Assembly: GCA_017536105.1 (NCBI GenBank)
Contig: JAFXRZ010000012.1
Span: 71,443-135,442, forward strand
Source of the DNA: Ruminococcus sp.
GTDB taxonomy: Bacteria; Bacillota_A; Clostridia; Oscillospirales; Ruminococcaceae
Direction of reading: 5' to 3'
DNA: 64,000 bases
Position 1 is the first letter of the stretch. Each line of letters opens with the position of its first letter. The notes under the pieces are model-generated. The model saw only the letters and a list, made by a program, of their open reading frames with translations. It ran no database searches and was not told where the DNA came from. The position numbers and the translations under genes were made by a program. Of the stretch, positions 8,225 through 17,159 are shown piece after piece.

Positions 8225-10121
8225 TGTCTTTTCCTTCTGCTGCACGCTTCGCTCTTCTTTCAGCCTTGTCGGCATACATCATATCGTCGGCAGCTTTTAT
8301 AAGATCCTCGAAGGAAAGAGTCTCTCCCTTTTTCGAGCGGTAAACGCCTATGCTTGCCGAGATCTCGTAATCCTTGCCGGAGGTACGGCTGATAGACCGG
8401 AGCCTTGCCGCTATCTCAAGCTTGATGTCGTCAACGGGCAGCGATGACGACATGAATGCCACCATCTCGTCTCCGCCCATCCTTATGCAGACGGCGTTAT
8501 CCGGGCAGGAGTTTTTCAAAGCAGCAGCCGTTGATTTTATCGCATAGTCTCCCTCGGTGTGGCCGAAGTTGTCGTTGATGTATTTCAGCCTGTCGAGGTC
8601 CAGCATAACGACTGTCATGGGCTTGCCGGTCTGTTCCAGCTTATCGATGAGACGCTCGTAGGACCTCATGCAGCCTCCGCGGGTGAACAGACCCGTCAGC
8701 TGGTCGTACTGCGAGAGCATACGCACCTGCTCGGTGATGTGCTTCTGATAACGCATCGTTCGGTAAGCGCCCAGCGAGTTGTTGAGCATATTCACCATCT
8801 GCGGTATCTTCTCGTAGTTCGTTATGTCGTAGTTCTGATAGTTTATAACAAGATAGCCCATGGGCACATCGAGGAAGTTTATGGAGGTGAAGATTATGGG
8901 ATACCCCGTGGAAAGAGCTACCTCGAGCCCCGGGAAAAGTCCCTTGGCAGGGAAGTCATGGGGCACGAAAGGCGTGGGAGCATCGGAGTCAAAAAATACG
9001 CAGAGAGTGTCGCCGAAGCCTCTCTCGAAATTCACGGCGAAGGGATCGATGGTGTCGTCCGTCCATTCTTTCTTGAGCATACAGCGGGTGTTGTAGATAA
9101 CGCTGGTGGCAAGCTCGTTTGCAGCAGCCTGAAGATTCTCGCTGGAGAGTATGCGAACGCCGATCTCGTTGAAGGTCTTTTCCTCTTCCTTGTATCTGTA
9201 GAAACGGGAGTGCAGTTCGCTCATGTGCCTTGAAACATTTACGATAGTTCCTCCCGAGCAGCCGCAGCTCTCGTTTATCACCATTCTGGGTATAATGGGG
9301 ATGTACTTGGTCTTTTCGATCTCCTCGGGTTCAAGACAGAGCAGCTCGCATATCTTCTGTGCAATGTCGCCGTAGCAGCAGAGGCAGCTCGTTATCCTCG
9401 GCGAGAAGAAATTTATATCCACAATGCCGTCAAAGCCCGTGACAGCAACTTCCTCCGGCACCTTGACTCCTGCGTTGGAGAGAGAATCGCAGACTGTCAC
9501 AGCCATGGTGTCGTTGGCGCAGATTATGGCCTGGGGCAGCTTTTCCCTTTCAAGCAGCCTCTCGCAGGCAGCAGCGGTGGGCACGCTCCAGAAATCGCCG
9601 TAGCTCACCATGCTCTCCCGGTCAAAGGGTATGCCCTTTTCCTCAAGCACGCTCTTGAAAACTTCTATGCGTTCTTCGCTGAAGCTGTTGCCCTGCACAC
9701 CTGCCATGAAATGCAGGTCTGTCAGCCCGTGGAATTCGATTATATGGCGTACTACCTGTTCAAAGCCGCCTTTGTAGTCGAAGTCGATATTCACGGCGTT
9801 TTCTATATTTGCACCGATCATGATGACAGGCTTCTCAAATATCTGCGCCTTGTCGATCAGCTTGGCGATGAGCTTTTTGTTTTTTATCATGCGGTCAACG
9901 ATGATAAGGGCATCCACTGTCCGGAAATCGATGAGATCGAAAATAGCGATCTCGCCTCTTTCGCTGGCGGTGTCCCAGAAGAGGTCGGAGGTAGTGTGAA
10001 AGACAAAAAGTCTGTACCCTATCTCGATGAGTTTTTTGTTCAGCTCAACGACCATTTCATGCGAAGCTTCGTCATGGATCCTTGAGATACAAAGTCCTGC
10101 GATCTTATATTTTCCGATCAT
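8217..10121 (-). CDS. Periplasmic-binding-like sensor fused to GGDEF domain
   Basis: 634 residues. Residues 1-270 read as a LacI/Peripla_BP_3 ligand domain (MIGKYKIAGLCISRIHDEAS; IICANDTMAVTVCDSL; VAVTGFDGIVDI), but with no DNA-binding helix, signal peptide or membrane segment, so a cytosolic sensor. After a 170-residue linker comes a GGDEF domain: YDQLTGLFTRGGCMRSYE, LDLDRLKYINDNFGHTEGD, the active loop GGDEM at 549-553 (Met for Phe) and ADDMMYADKAERR. All acidic residues are kept, so cyclase activity is plausible; no RxxD inhibitory site is obvious. It heads an operon with the YkgJ-like gene and mnmE. Confidence 0.85.
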   Translation of the reverse strand: MIGKYKIAGLCISRIHDEASHEMVVELNKKLIEIGYRLFVFHTTSDLFWDTASERGEIAIFDLIDFRTVDALIIVDRMIKNKKLIAKLIDKAQIFEKPVIMIGANIENAVNIDFDYKGGFEQVVRHIIEFHGLTDLHFMAGVQGNSFSEERIEVFKSVLEEKGIPFDRESMVSYGDFWSVPTAAACERLLEREKLPQAIICANDTMAVTVCDSLSNAGVKVPEEVAVTGFDGIVDINFFSPRITSCLCCYGDIAQKICELLCLEPEEIEKTKYIPIIPRMVINESCGCSGGTIVNVSRHMSELHSRFYRYKEEEKTFNEIGVRILSSENLQAAANELATSVIYNTRCMLKKEWTDDTIDPFAVNFERGFGDTLCVFFDSDAPTPFVPHDFPAKGLFPGLEVALSTGYPIIFTSINFLDVPMGYLVINYQNYDITNYEKIPQMVNMLNNSLGAYRTMRYQKHITEQVRMLSQYDQLTGLFTRGGCMRSYERLIDKLEQTGKPMTVVMLDLDRLKYINDNFGHTEGDYAIKSTAAALKNSCPDNAVCIRMGGDEMVAFMSSSLPVDDIKLEIAARLRSISRTSGKDYEISASIGVYRSKKGETLSFEDLIKAADDMMYADKAERRAKRAAEGKDNA

Positions 10122-10170
10122 GGCACGATCCCTCCTTCAGCAAAGAGAAACACTTTCCCAATATACACTT

Positions 10171-10199
10171 ATTATAGCACATCGATCAATTTTCGTCAA
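10171..10199 (-). promoter_or_regulatory. sigma-A promoter for GGDEF-ykgJ-mnmE operon
   Basis: On the minus strand TTGACG (10199-10194), 17 bp, TATAAT (10176-10171), about 50 bp before the start codon. Confidence 0.85.
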
Positions 10200-10300
10200 G
10201 CAAAAGAAGCCGCTGTCCCTACACATTTTCTCCTGTCGGAAGACAGCCGGTATGCAGCGACCGCTTATGCCGCATCTCGTACCGCTTATACCGGGGGGTG

Positions 10301-10329
10301 TTGAATAATTATCAAATGTGTTGTATAAT
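10301..10329 (+). promoter_or_regulatory. sigma-A promoter for LytTR-DUF3021-surface protein operon
   Basis: TTGAAT (10301-10306), 17 bp, TATAAT (10324-10329). The start codon is about 195 bp beyond the predicted transcript start, so the leader is long. Confidence 0.82.
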
Positions 10330-10335
10330 AAGGAT

Positions 10336-10530
10336 ATACTTTGAGCAAATCAACGGTTTAAAACTATGAAAGTTCAACAAACAGATGCAGCGGCATGATA
10401 AACGGATATATTTGCTTTAACTGATCGGGGAATGCCCCTTGTTCGGCTGTCGGATATGCAGAACAAAGGAAGAGTTCCCTCATCAGAAACGGTGCAGACA
10501 CCCGAGAAAACTTAAGGACGGTGACTTCCC
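10336..10530 (+). other. long 5' leader with small hairpins
   Basis: Untranslated stretch between the predicted start of transcription and the LytTR gene. Small hairpins are visible at 10385-10396 (ATGC/GCAT) and 10427-10438 (GGGG/CCCC). I could not match it to a known riboswitch consensus, and no Shine-Dalgarno-led small gene is evident. A short AAGGACGG site precedes the LytTR ATG. The rest of the 10122-10300 gap holds the minus-strand promoter and nothing else recognised. Confidence 0.45.
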
Positions 10531-10989
10531 ATGAAAGAGATAACGGTGCGCTTTGAAGGATCACCCTCTGCCGAAGGCATAGAGGTGGTCATCCGCGCCG
10601 ATAAAAGAGACGCGGAGATCGAAGAGCTTATATACAGGATAAAAAGCGGCTTTGCAGATACTGTCAATGCAACGGACGGCGACGGCTCGACTGTGGTGAT
10701 AAGGACAGCCGATATAATATCCTTCTCGGTGGACGGAAAGAAAACTGAGGTCATCACGGCGGATAACAGATTCTTTCTTGTCCAGTCGCTGCAAAGCCTC
10801 GAAAAGCAGCTTGACGAAAAAACATTTATACGCATATCCCGCTACGAGATAATCAATCTGACAAAGGTAGTGCGCTATGACTTCACTCTGGCCGGAACAC
10901 TTCGCATAGAGCTTGAAGGCGGGATAGAAACATGGGCTTCAAGGCGCTGCATCCCGGCAATACGCAGGCGCCTTTCAGGAAAGGAGTGA
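10531..10989 (+). CDS. LytTR-domain DNA-binding regulator
   Basis: 152 residues without a receiver domain. The C-terminal LytTR fold (about 50-148) shows the characteristic strands: VIRTADIISFSVDGKKTEVI, FFLVQSLQSLEKQL, then the hallmark FIRISRYEIINLTKVVRYD. LytTR proteins bind direct repeats upstream of surface and peptide-sensing genes. It is the first gene of a tight operon (5 bp to a DUF3021 gene), a pairing widely seen in Firmicutes where the membrane partner holds the LytTR protein in check; that control is inferred here. Confidence 0.87.
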   Translation: MKEITVRFEGSPSAEGIEVVIRADKRDAEIEELIYRIKSGFADTVNATDGDGSTVVIRTADIISFSVDGKKTEVITADNRFFLVQSLQSLEKQLDEKTFIRISRYEIINLTKVVRYDFTLAGTLRIELEGGIETWASRRCIPAIRRRLSGKE

Positions 10990-10994
10990 CGGTC

Positions 10995-11486
10995 ATGCTT
11001 GGAAGGGTATTAAAGCGGGCAGGTCTCGGTTTCCTGCTCGGGATGGCAATGGGAGACATTATTGCTTATATCACATTCACCGGCAGCGGTATGCCCGTTG
11101 CTCCGGAATTTGTGGACAAAGTCGGCAGCGAGGCTGCGGCGTTCCTGATACAGACGGTGCTTTCCGGGCTGATAGGCGCTGCGGGCGTCGGAGGTATGCT
11201 TTTCTACGAGATAGAGAGCTGGAGTATGCTGCGTACCATGCTGACCCATTTTGCACTTATCTCGGCGGTGTTCCTGACAGTGAGCCGGGTGCTATGCTGG
11301 ATGACCGCGGTCAGCGAAATGCTTATCATGGAGGGCATTATGCTGGCGGCATACCTGATAGTATGGGTGATTATCTGTGCGGTCTACAGAGCGCAGGTCA
11401 AGGACCTTAACGCCTTGCAGGACGAGCTCAACAAAAGCTGCAAAGGCGAAAAGAATAAATCTTTCAACGGAGGTGCAGAGGAATGA
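10995..11486 (+). CDS. DUF3021 family four-helix membrane protein
   Basis: 163 residues with four predicted membrane spans (starting LKRAGLGFLLGMAMGDIIAY; then AAFLIQTVLSGLIGAAGVGG, MLTHFALISAVFLTVSRVL and EGIMLAAYLIVWVIICAVYR) and a charged cytosolic tail. This is the DUF3021 partner of LytTR regulators, often their membrane inhibitor. The TGA overlaps the ATG of the surface-protein gene (ATGA at 11483-11486), so expression is coupled. ATG 10995 is chosen (GGAG upstream). Confidence 0.85.
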   Translation: MLGRVLKRAGLGFLLGMAMGDIIAYITFTGSGMPVAPEFVDKVGSEAAAFLIQTVLSGLIGAAGVGGMLFYEIESWSMLRTMLTHFALISAVFLTVSRVLCWMTAVSEMLIMEGIMLAAYLIVWVIICAVYRAQVKDLNALQDELNKSCKGEKNKSFNGGAEE

Positions 11487-14400
11487 GAACCAAGAAACAC
11501 AGATTCGGCAAACGATTGACAGCATTGATAACGGTAATGTGTATGATCTTTACGATGCTGCCGATAAACGCTCTGGCGTTTAATCCCGACTGGTACAAAA
11601 CTCATATACAGAGTATAACTATCGGTAAGCCGGCAACGGATACGAACGGAAGGAAATACCTTCCCGTCACCGTTGTATTCACGGCGGATGAGGATATAAA
11701 CGACAGCAACGTTGTATATTTCCTTGAGGGATATCTGAAAGCAAAGCTTGCAAACGGAAAAACAGCCGAAGGCATTTCGGGCAACGGTATGACGCTTGTG
11801 CCGGTAGAACCTGACGATTTTGACGATGCAGGCATAAACTCCTATTCGTGGAAATGGAGCCAGGGCGGCGGAAAAGGCGCTGTAAAATACAAGCTTCCGG
11901 TGCTGGGAGCCAGCGACACACAGACCATTGAAAAAAGCCCCTATACAGGGCAGAAAGAGGTAAACGGTCTTAAAGTCGGTGACGAGGTCACTCTGAGTAT
12001 CGAGACGGTATTCAACAAGCAGAACATTCCCGAAGAGATAACAAAAGACCTTATGTCTGATGAGTTTAAGATCGTTATCGAGGATCTGAGCACATACCCC
12101 AAGACAGTTGAAGCTGGATCCTGCGAGCACGACGGCGATATTATCTACGAGTCAAACGGAGAGACCACCCACAACGCTTTATGCTCAAAGTGCAGAGCGG
12201 TGCTCGTTAAGGATGTTCCTCATGTTGATACGGGAGCAAAGAAGTATTCCTCCGAAAAGCATTGGAACGTCTGCGATGACTGCAAGCAGGTGTTCGGCGA
12301 GACCGCTCACACTCTCAGCTACGTTTATAACGATACCCAGCACCGGCAGAAATGCAGCGGCTGTAATTACAAGAGCGAAGCTGTTGATCACGAGTGGACA
12401 TGGATAATGAATTCAGAGGGCATATATACCGGCCAGAAATGTAAATGCGGTAAAACAAGAACTTCCAGCATCCCCGGCATCATCAATCTCGGCAAATCAG
12501 AGATCACTTTCCCGGAGGGCAAAGATGCAAACAGCGAGTTCACCAAGGAAGAAGCAGAGAGCATCGGCTTGAAGGACGACAAGGGCACGGCCATTGACCA
12601 GGACAGCTATACATTATCAGTTGAACCAAGCAAGACCGATGACAGCAAGTGGACAGTTGATTTTAAGTCTGTCGAGGACAAGAGCATAAACCGAAAGACC
12701 GTAGATGTGCTTAAAAAGTGCGAGCATGACGGCGAATATATATATGAATCAACGGGACCAAACTTCCACGATGTTAAATGTGCTAAGTGCTTGGATGTAA
12801 TATACAGCAGCTTGAACCATACCAGCAGCTTGGGAAAAGCTGGTCATGACACGGAATATCACTGGGAAATTTGCGATGACTGCGGTCAAAAATACAATGA
12901 GCAGCAGCACACGCTGACATATAAGTACGATGATGATACCCACTGGCAGGAATGCAGCGGCTGTGAATACAAGACCGAGGCAGTCGGCCACGAATGGAAA
13001 TGGGAAATGGACTCGGACGGAATATATACCGGTCAGAAGTGTGAATGCGGAGCAACAAGATCCACCATCACCGGCATCGTCGATCTCGGCAGATCAGAGA
13101 TCAGTTTCCCCGACGGCAAGGACGAGAACAGCGAGTTCAACAAAGAGGAAGCAAAGAACATAGGTCTTAAAGATGAAAGCAGCGAAACGATAGACAAGGA
13201 CAGCTACACCGTTTCTGTTGAAAAGAACAAGGACGACGGGACCAAGTGGACAGTTGAATTCAAGTCTGTCGAGGACAAGAGCATAGGCAAAAAGGAAATA
13301 ACTGTCCAGAGGTCAGAGGATTCCTACTATGCGGCAGTTACCTATGTTATGGCTGAGGGTCTTACAGCTCCCGAAGGCTTCATAGTATCAAAGGAGCAGA
13401 CAGACCTCAAGAGCGGACAGAATTATTCCATAGAATCGCCGAAATATCCGGGCTTCAAGCCAAGCGATGCGATCGTTTTAGGCACTATAGGCAGCTCCGA
13501 TGTTGAGATAACAGTTACCTATACAGCCTGCACACATACAAACTACACTGTCACCGACTTTGTAAAGCCTACCTGCACAGAGGATTCCGATGCGGTACTG
13601 GCTGCCTGCGATGACTGCGGCAAGGTGTTATCGCTCACAGCGGCTGAGATACACGCACTGGGCGATCCTTATGTTGCAACAGGACATAACTTCGACGAAG
13701 AATGGCACAGAGAGTACGGCATAAGCTCCAAGCCCGGCGCAGGACACTATCACAAGTGCCAGAACCCCGGCTGCTACGAAAGACAGTATGAAGCACACGT
13801 ATGGAAGGGCGAGCAAAAGTACGGCGAGAAATGCGGCGTTGACCTGTATTTTGAAGACGAGTGCGAGATATGCGGCGCTAAGTATGAATATGCTCCCACA
13901 GAGTGCAAGCTCGAACGCACACCCGAAAAGGATGTTGCACCCACCTGCGAAGAATACGGCTTTGAGAAATATGTTTGCACAGTGTGCGGCAACGAAGCGT
14001 CCGATGCCATAGCTCCCCTGGGCCACGATATGGAAGTGGTTGAAGAAGAAAAGGCCGACTGCGAAAAGGAAGGCTATAAGCTCAAGAAGTGCAAGCGTGA
14101 GGGCTGCGACCACGAGGAAAAGGAAATAATCGAGAAGCTCAGCAAGAACGGAAAGCACTCCTGGACGAAGAACATAAAGGTCGAGCCCACCTGCGAAGGC
14201 ATAGGCTCATACGAAGGTCAGATATGCACGGTATGCGGCAAGACCGAAACAGCCCAGGGCGACTACGGTATAATCGACGCGCTGGGACACAATGTAATAA
14301 CCACAAAGAAAAATCTCGGCACTAAGCCCGGCGTTACAAAGAACGGCACACCTGTTGACATAACCCTGTACGAGGTCATCTATTCCTGCACACGCTGCAG

Positions 14401-15355
14401 AGCACACCTCGGCACAGAAGCATGGACAGTGGCAACAGCCGCCAAGCCTCCGAGATATGAGATCATCCCCGGCAGAAAGGCGGAGATAACCGATCTGGGC
14501 AACGGCATCCACGTCGACGGTAATATGGCTCAGGACGGCGGTGTATATTTCAGAGATCAGGTAATGAAGGGCTTTGACGACGTTGTTGATTCAGAATCCG
14601 CAAAGAGCAAGTATCAGTACAAGAAGATCAAGGCAAACAGCTTTATAATCGAGTTTTCGGAATCCTTCCTCGCGGAGCTGGAAGACGGCGTTTATCCCGT
14701 TGAGGTAATAAACGGAAATGAGTTCTGGCCTCTTATGGTAACGGTGAAGGATCACAAGCTCACAGAGCTCGCAGATCAGGAATATCCCAAGGAAACGACC
14801 CTCACAAACGAGGAATTTGCAGAGCTCCTGGAAAACGCCGAAGCCGAAGGCGCAGAAGTAAAATCTTTGTTTGTCACACCTCTCTCCGAGGAAGACCTTG
14901 CAGATATCCGGGATTATACTCAGCCTTCTCTTGATAATGGCTCGGCAGAGTTTGACAAGAATTCTCCGGCAGATATAGCCATAGGCGTGAACGAAGGCAG
15001 CTTTAGGTTTGATTCCGTATCACTCGGCGGAGAAGCTTTAACAAGCTCCGATTACAGCTTTGCAGACGGCAAGCTTGTTATCAGCTCGGGATTCCTGGCG
15101 AAGCTGGAGGAAGGGGAGTATGTTTTCGACATACTGTTCACAGACATAAACGAAGTTGTCGAGCCGGATGCACTTACATTTACGGTAACGGTCGTTGACA
15201 GGAAGTCCGACAGCGGCAGCTCCGATGAAACAGGACCCGGGAACACCGGCGACGGAGGCTCGGCGCAGAATCCCTCCACAGGCGCAGCATCTTCTCTGCT
15301 CGGAACAGCAGCCTTGATAGCAGCAGCATTCGTTGTTATAAAGAAGAGGAAATGA
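11483..15355 (+). CDS. Large sortase-anchored CxxC-repeat surface protein
   Basis: 1290 residues. A signal peptide (RLTALITVMCMIFTMLPINA) is followed by an N-terminal beta-type domain (30-210). Two ~199-residue tandem repeats begin with CEHDG at 214 and 413; each has paired Cys (CSKC/CAKC, CDDC, CSGC, CKCG/CECG) plus nearby His, a likely metal ribbon. More CxxC units follow (CDDC, CEIC, CTVC, CTRC) to about 990, then two X2-like beta domains (the second holds SVSLGGEALTSSDYSF). A Gly/Ser spacer leads to NPSTG near 1263-1267, a hydrophobic span and KKRK: a cell-wall sorting signal. No enzymatic motif is seen; adhesion is a guess. Coupled to the LytTR/DUF3021 genes. Confidence 0.85.
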   Translation: MRTKKHRFGKRLTALITVMCMIFTMLPINALAFNPDWYKTHIQSITIGKPATDTNGRKYLPVTVVFTADEDINDSNVVYFLEGYLKAKLANGKTAEGISGNGMTLVPVEPDDFDDAGINSYSWKWSQGGGKGAVKYKLPVLGASDTQTIEKSPYTGQKEVNGLKVGDEVTLSIETVFNKQNIPEEITKDLMSDEFKIVIEDLSTYPKTVEAGSCEHDGDIIYESNGETTHNALCSKCRAVLVKDVPHVDTGAKKYSSEKHWNVCDDCKQVFGETAHTLSYVYNDTQHRQKCSGCNYKSEAVDHEWTWIMNSEGIYTGQKCKCGKTRTSSIPGIINLGKSEITFPEGKDANSEFTKEEAESIGLKDDKGTAIDQDSYTLSVEPSKTDDSKWTVDFKSVEDKSINRKTVDVLKKCEHDGEYIYESTGPNFHDVKCAKCLDVIYSSLNHTSSLGKAGHDTEYHWEICDDCGQKYNEQQHTLTYKYDDDTHWQECSGCEYKTEAVGHEWKWEMDSDGIYTGQKCECGATRSTITGIVDLGRSEISFPDGKDENSEFNKEEAKNIGLKDESSETIDKDSYTVSVEKNKDDGTKWTVEFKSVEDKSIGKKEITVQRSEDSYYAAVTYVMAEGLTAPEGFIVSKEQTDLKSGQNYSIESPKYPGFKPSDAIVLGTIGSSDVEITVTYTACTHTNYTVTDFVKPTCTEDSDAVLAACDDCGKVLSLTAAEIHALGDPYVATGHNFDEEWHREYGISSKPGAGHYHKCQNPGCYERQYEAHVWKGEQKYGEKCGVDLYFEDECEICGAKYEYAPTECKLERTPEKDVAPTCEEYGFEKYVCTVCGNEASDAIAPLGHDMEVVEEEKADCEKEGYKLKKCKREGCDHEEKEIIEKLSKNGKHSWTKNIKVEPTCEGIGSYEGQICTVCGKTETAQGDYGIIDALGHNVITTKKNLGTKPGVTKNGTPVDITLYEVIYSCTRCRAHLGTEAWTVATAAKPPRYEIIPGRKAEITDLGNGIHVDGNMAQDGGVYFRDQVMKGFDDVVDSESAKSKYQYKKIKANSFIIEFSESFLAELEDGVYPVEVINGNEFWPLMVTVKDHKLTELADQEYPKETTLTNEEFAELLENAEAEGAEVKSLFVTPLSEEDLADIRDYTQPSLDNGSAEFDKNSPADIAIGVNEGSFRFDSVSLGGEALTSSDYSFADGKLVISSGFLAKLEEGEYVFDILFTDINEVVEPDALTFTVTVVDRKSDSGSSDETGPGNTGDGGSAQNPSTGAASSLLGTAALIAAAFVVIKKRK

Positions 15356-15401
15356 GCCTGCTCCAATAGAGCAAACTAACAGAAAATAAACAGTTATCAG
15401 C

Positions 15402-15433
15402 ACAGAGGCTGTCGCTAATGCGATAGCCTCTGT
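15402..15433 (+). terminator. hairpin after surface-protein gene
   Basis: ACAGAGGCT...AGCCTCTGT stem extended inward by GTCGC/GCGAT around a TAAT loop, 47 bp past the stop. The T-run is short, so termination is likely but not certain. Confidence 0.65.
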
Positions 15434-15450
15434 TTACGCCCATAGTTTTT

Positions 15451-15949
15451 CGGTCGCAGCGGCGACTGCGCTTGACACGTGACGCAAGCTGCGCATGCTT
15501 ACATAGAGCAAAACGGAATATATCCCACGCGGACAAAGCCTTGCAAGGGGTAAGCTACGCTTAAAGCTATGCGCAGCATTACAAATAGCAGCACGCTCTT
15601 GTTGGTGGCTTTCCGATCGGTCGCAGCGGCGACTGCGCTTGACACGTGACGCAAGCAGAGCTTGCTTACATAGAGCAAAACGGAACAAATCCCACGCGAG
15701 CATAGCCTTGCAAGGGGTAAGCTACGCTTAAAGCTATGCGTAGTATTATAAATCGCAGCACGCTCTGTTGGGGGCTTTCCGATCGGTCGGTGCCCCGACG
15801 GGTCTTGACACGTTACGCAAGCAGAGCTTGCTTACATAGAGCAAAACGGAACAAATCCCACGCGAGCAAAGCCTTGCAAGGGGTAAGCTACGCTTAAAGC
15901 TATGCGTAGTATTATAAATTGTCCCACGCTCTTGTTGGGGGCTTTCCGA
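15451..15949. repeat. three tandem ~166-bp non-coding repeats
   Basis: Copies start at 15451, 15618 and 15784. Each contains CTTGACACGT, an inverted GCAAGC-AGA-GCTTGC core (varied in copy 1), CATAGAGCAAAACGGAA, CCTTGCAAGGGGTAAGC and ends near GGGGGCTTTCCGATC. Copies 2 and 3 are more alike than copy 1. Short frames in them repeat too but lack ribosome sites. Beyond the array a 21-bp CCCCAAACCCCTTCGGATAC motif occurs twice (about 15954 and 16003); 16023-16210 holds no feature I recognise. Confidence 0.85.
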
Positions 15950-16213
15950 TCGCCCCCAAACCCCTTCGGATACCCTCTATCTTTTTCTTGGTGGTAAAGA
16001 TAACCCCAAACCCCTTCGGATACAAAGCGTTATCTTTAGACAAAGCCTTGATAGAACACCTCGCATCAAGCCTCTCCCAACGGTGTCAACGCGAACTCAT
16101 ACATAAAGCTACCTGCCTCCCCTCCGGGGAGGCCTGGCGAAGGCAGCCTTTTCCTCCTATTAAAAGCTGGTGGGGGAATTAAAAATAAATGTTTAAATTT
16201 TTGGCAAAAAAGA

Positions 16214-16242
16214 TTGACAAAGTGTGTATTGTATGATATACT
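16214..16242 (+). promoter_or_regulatory. sigma-A promoter
   Basis: TTGACA (16214-16219), 17 bp, TATACT (16237-16242), about 80 bp before the membrane-protein gene. Confidence 0.85.
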
Positions 16243-16320
16243 GATTTATGTATAGGCGGCACAGGCTTTTCTTTGTTATGCCCTGCCGTTTTTAGAATGA
16301 TTAGCGAAGAGGTTAGAGCC

Positions 16321-17055
16321 ATGGCTGCTGCTGGAGAACTGGATCGACTCAAACAGGCGAAAGAGTATTTCGAGCGCTATTATGAGTTTGAGGACGCCGT
16401 TAAAGTCAATGCACAGAATAAAGAATATCTGAAAAGCTATATACACAACCGTTATGACGTTGAAAAGGAATTCGATTTCAAGGCAAAATGTATGAAAGCT
16501 GCCGTCGCATCCGTCGGATGCGGTCTCGTGCTGGCGCTTCTCATACTGCTGATAATCGGCTTCGATCAGTGGCTCGTCGGGCTCATCATTTTCGTCGCTG
16601 TGACTGCAGGTCTTTTTGCGGCATTGTTTATGGTGCTGAAATACCGGCTGTCCGAAGCCTGCGAGCATCAGTCTGAGGTCAACAACGGCATAACTGAGCA
16701 GATCGCCGTGCTTGAAGCCCGCGATGCCCAGCTCGTCCGCCAGAGAGACGACTACTACAGAGGCCTTAAAAAGCGTGTGGATTTTATGTCCCTCGATTAT
16801 ATGGATAATATCGACCAGATCATCGAGATCATCGAGAATAACGAGGCCGAGACCTGCGACGAGGCTGTCGCAGTCTTCGAGCAGAAGCTCCTTATGAAGG
16901 AAATGTCTTCCTTCCTTAATACCCCCGAGTCTGAGCCCGTTCCCCTCGACCCCGAAAAGGCTAAGGAAATGTTCGGTGATCCCCTCGAGATCATCCGCCA
17001 GAATGCAAAGAAAAAGAAAAAAGGTAAAAAAGCAGACTCTATCTTCGAGCTCTGA
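16321..17055 (+). CDS. Membrane protein with coiled-coil flanks, unknown
   Basis: 244 residues; family not recognised. Residues 1-60 are charged and helical (GELDRLKQAKEYFERYYEFE). Two adjacent membrane spans (AAVASVGCGLVLALLILLII and LVGLIIFVAVTAGLFAALFM) sit near 65-115. A long helical region follows, and the tail ends in a lysine run (KKKKKGKKADSIFEL). Both ends should be cytosolic. ATG 16321 with AGAGG eight bases upstream is preferred to ATG 16297. It is a single-gene unit with its own strong promoter and terminator. Confidence 0.75.
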   Translation: MAAAGELDRLKQAKEYFERYYEFEDAVKVNAQNKEYLKSYIHNRYDVEKEFDFKAKCMKAAVASVGCGLVLALLILLIIGFDQWLVGLIIFVAVTAGLFAALFMVLKYRLSEACEHQSEVNNGITEQIAVLEARDAQLVRQRDDYYRGLKKRVDFMSLDYMDNIDQIIEIIENNEAETCDEAVAVFEQKLLMKEMSSFLNTPESEPVPLDPEKAKEMFGDPLEIIRQNAKKKKKGKKADSIFEL

Positions 17056-17061
17056 TATAAA

Positions 17062-17096
17062 ACAACGGCAGGGAAAAATCCTGCCGTTGTTTTTTC
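17062..17096 (+). terminator. Rho-independent terminator
   Basis: 12-bp perfect stem (AACAACGGCAGG/CCTGCCGTTGTT) with a 7-nt loop and a T6 tail, seven bases after the stop. Confidence 0.95.
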
Positions 17097-17159
17097 ATTT
17101 GCCGCTCTGCTGTGCTTCTCGGCAGTGTGCTGTTCCTTGTGCGGGAATTGCCTTTCGGA

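Noticed and set aside
10336..10530. c-di-GMP riboswitch in the LytTR leader
   Set aside because: The conserved GEMM core could not be found; only short hairpins are seen.
15336..15703. Repeated short frames in the tandem array (FRFALCK and SRVKRSRRCD peptides)
   Set aside because: They arise from the 166-bp DNA repeat, lack ribosome binding sites and vary in length with the copies.
15451..15949. Possible CRISPR array
   Set aside because: Repeats are ~166 bp, tandem and without unique spacers; no cas genes are in the window.
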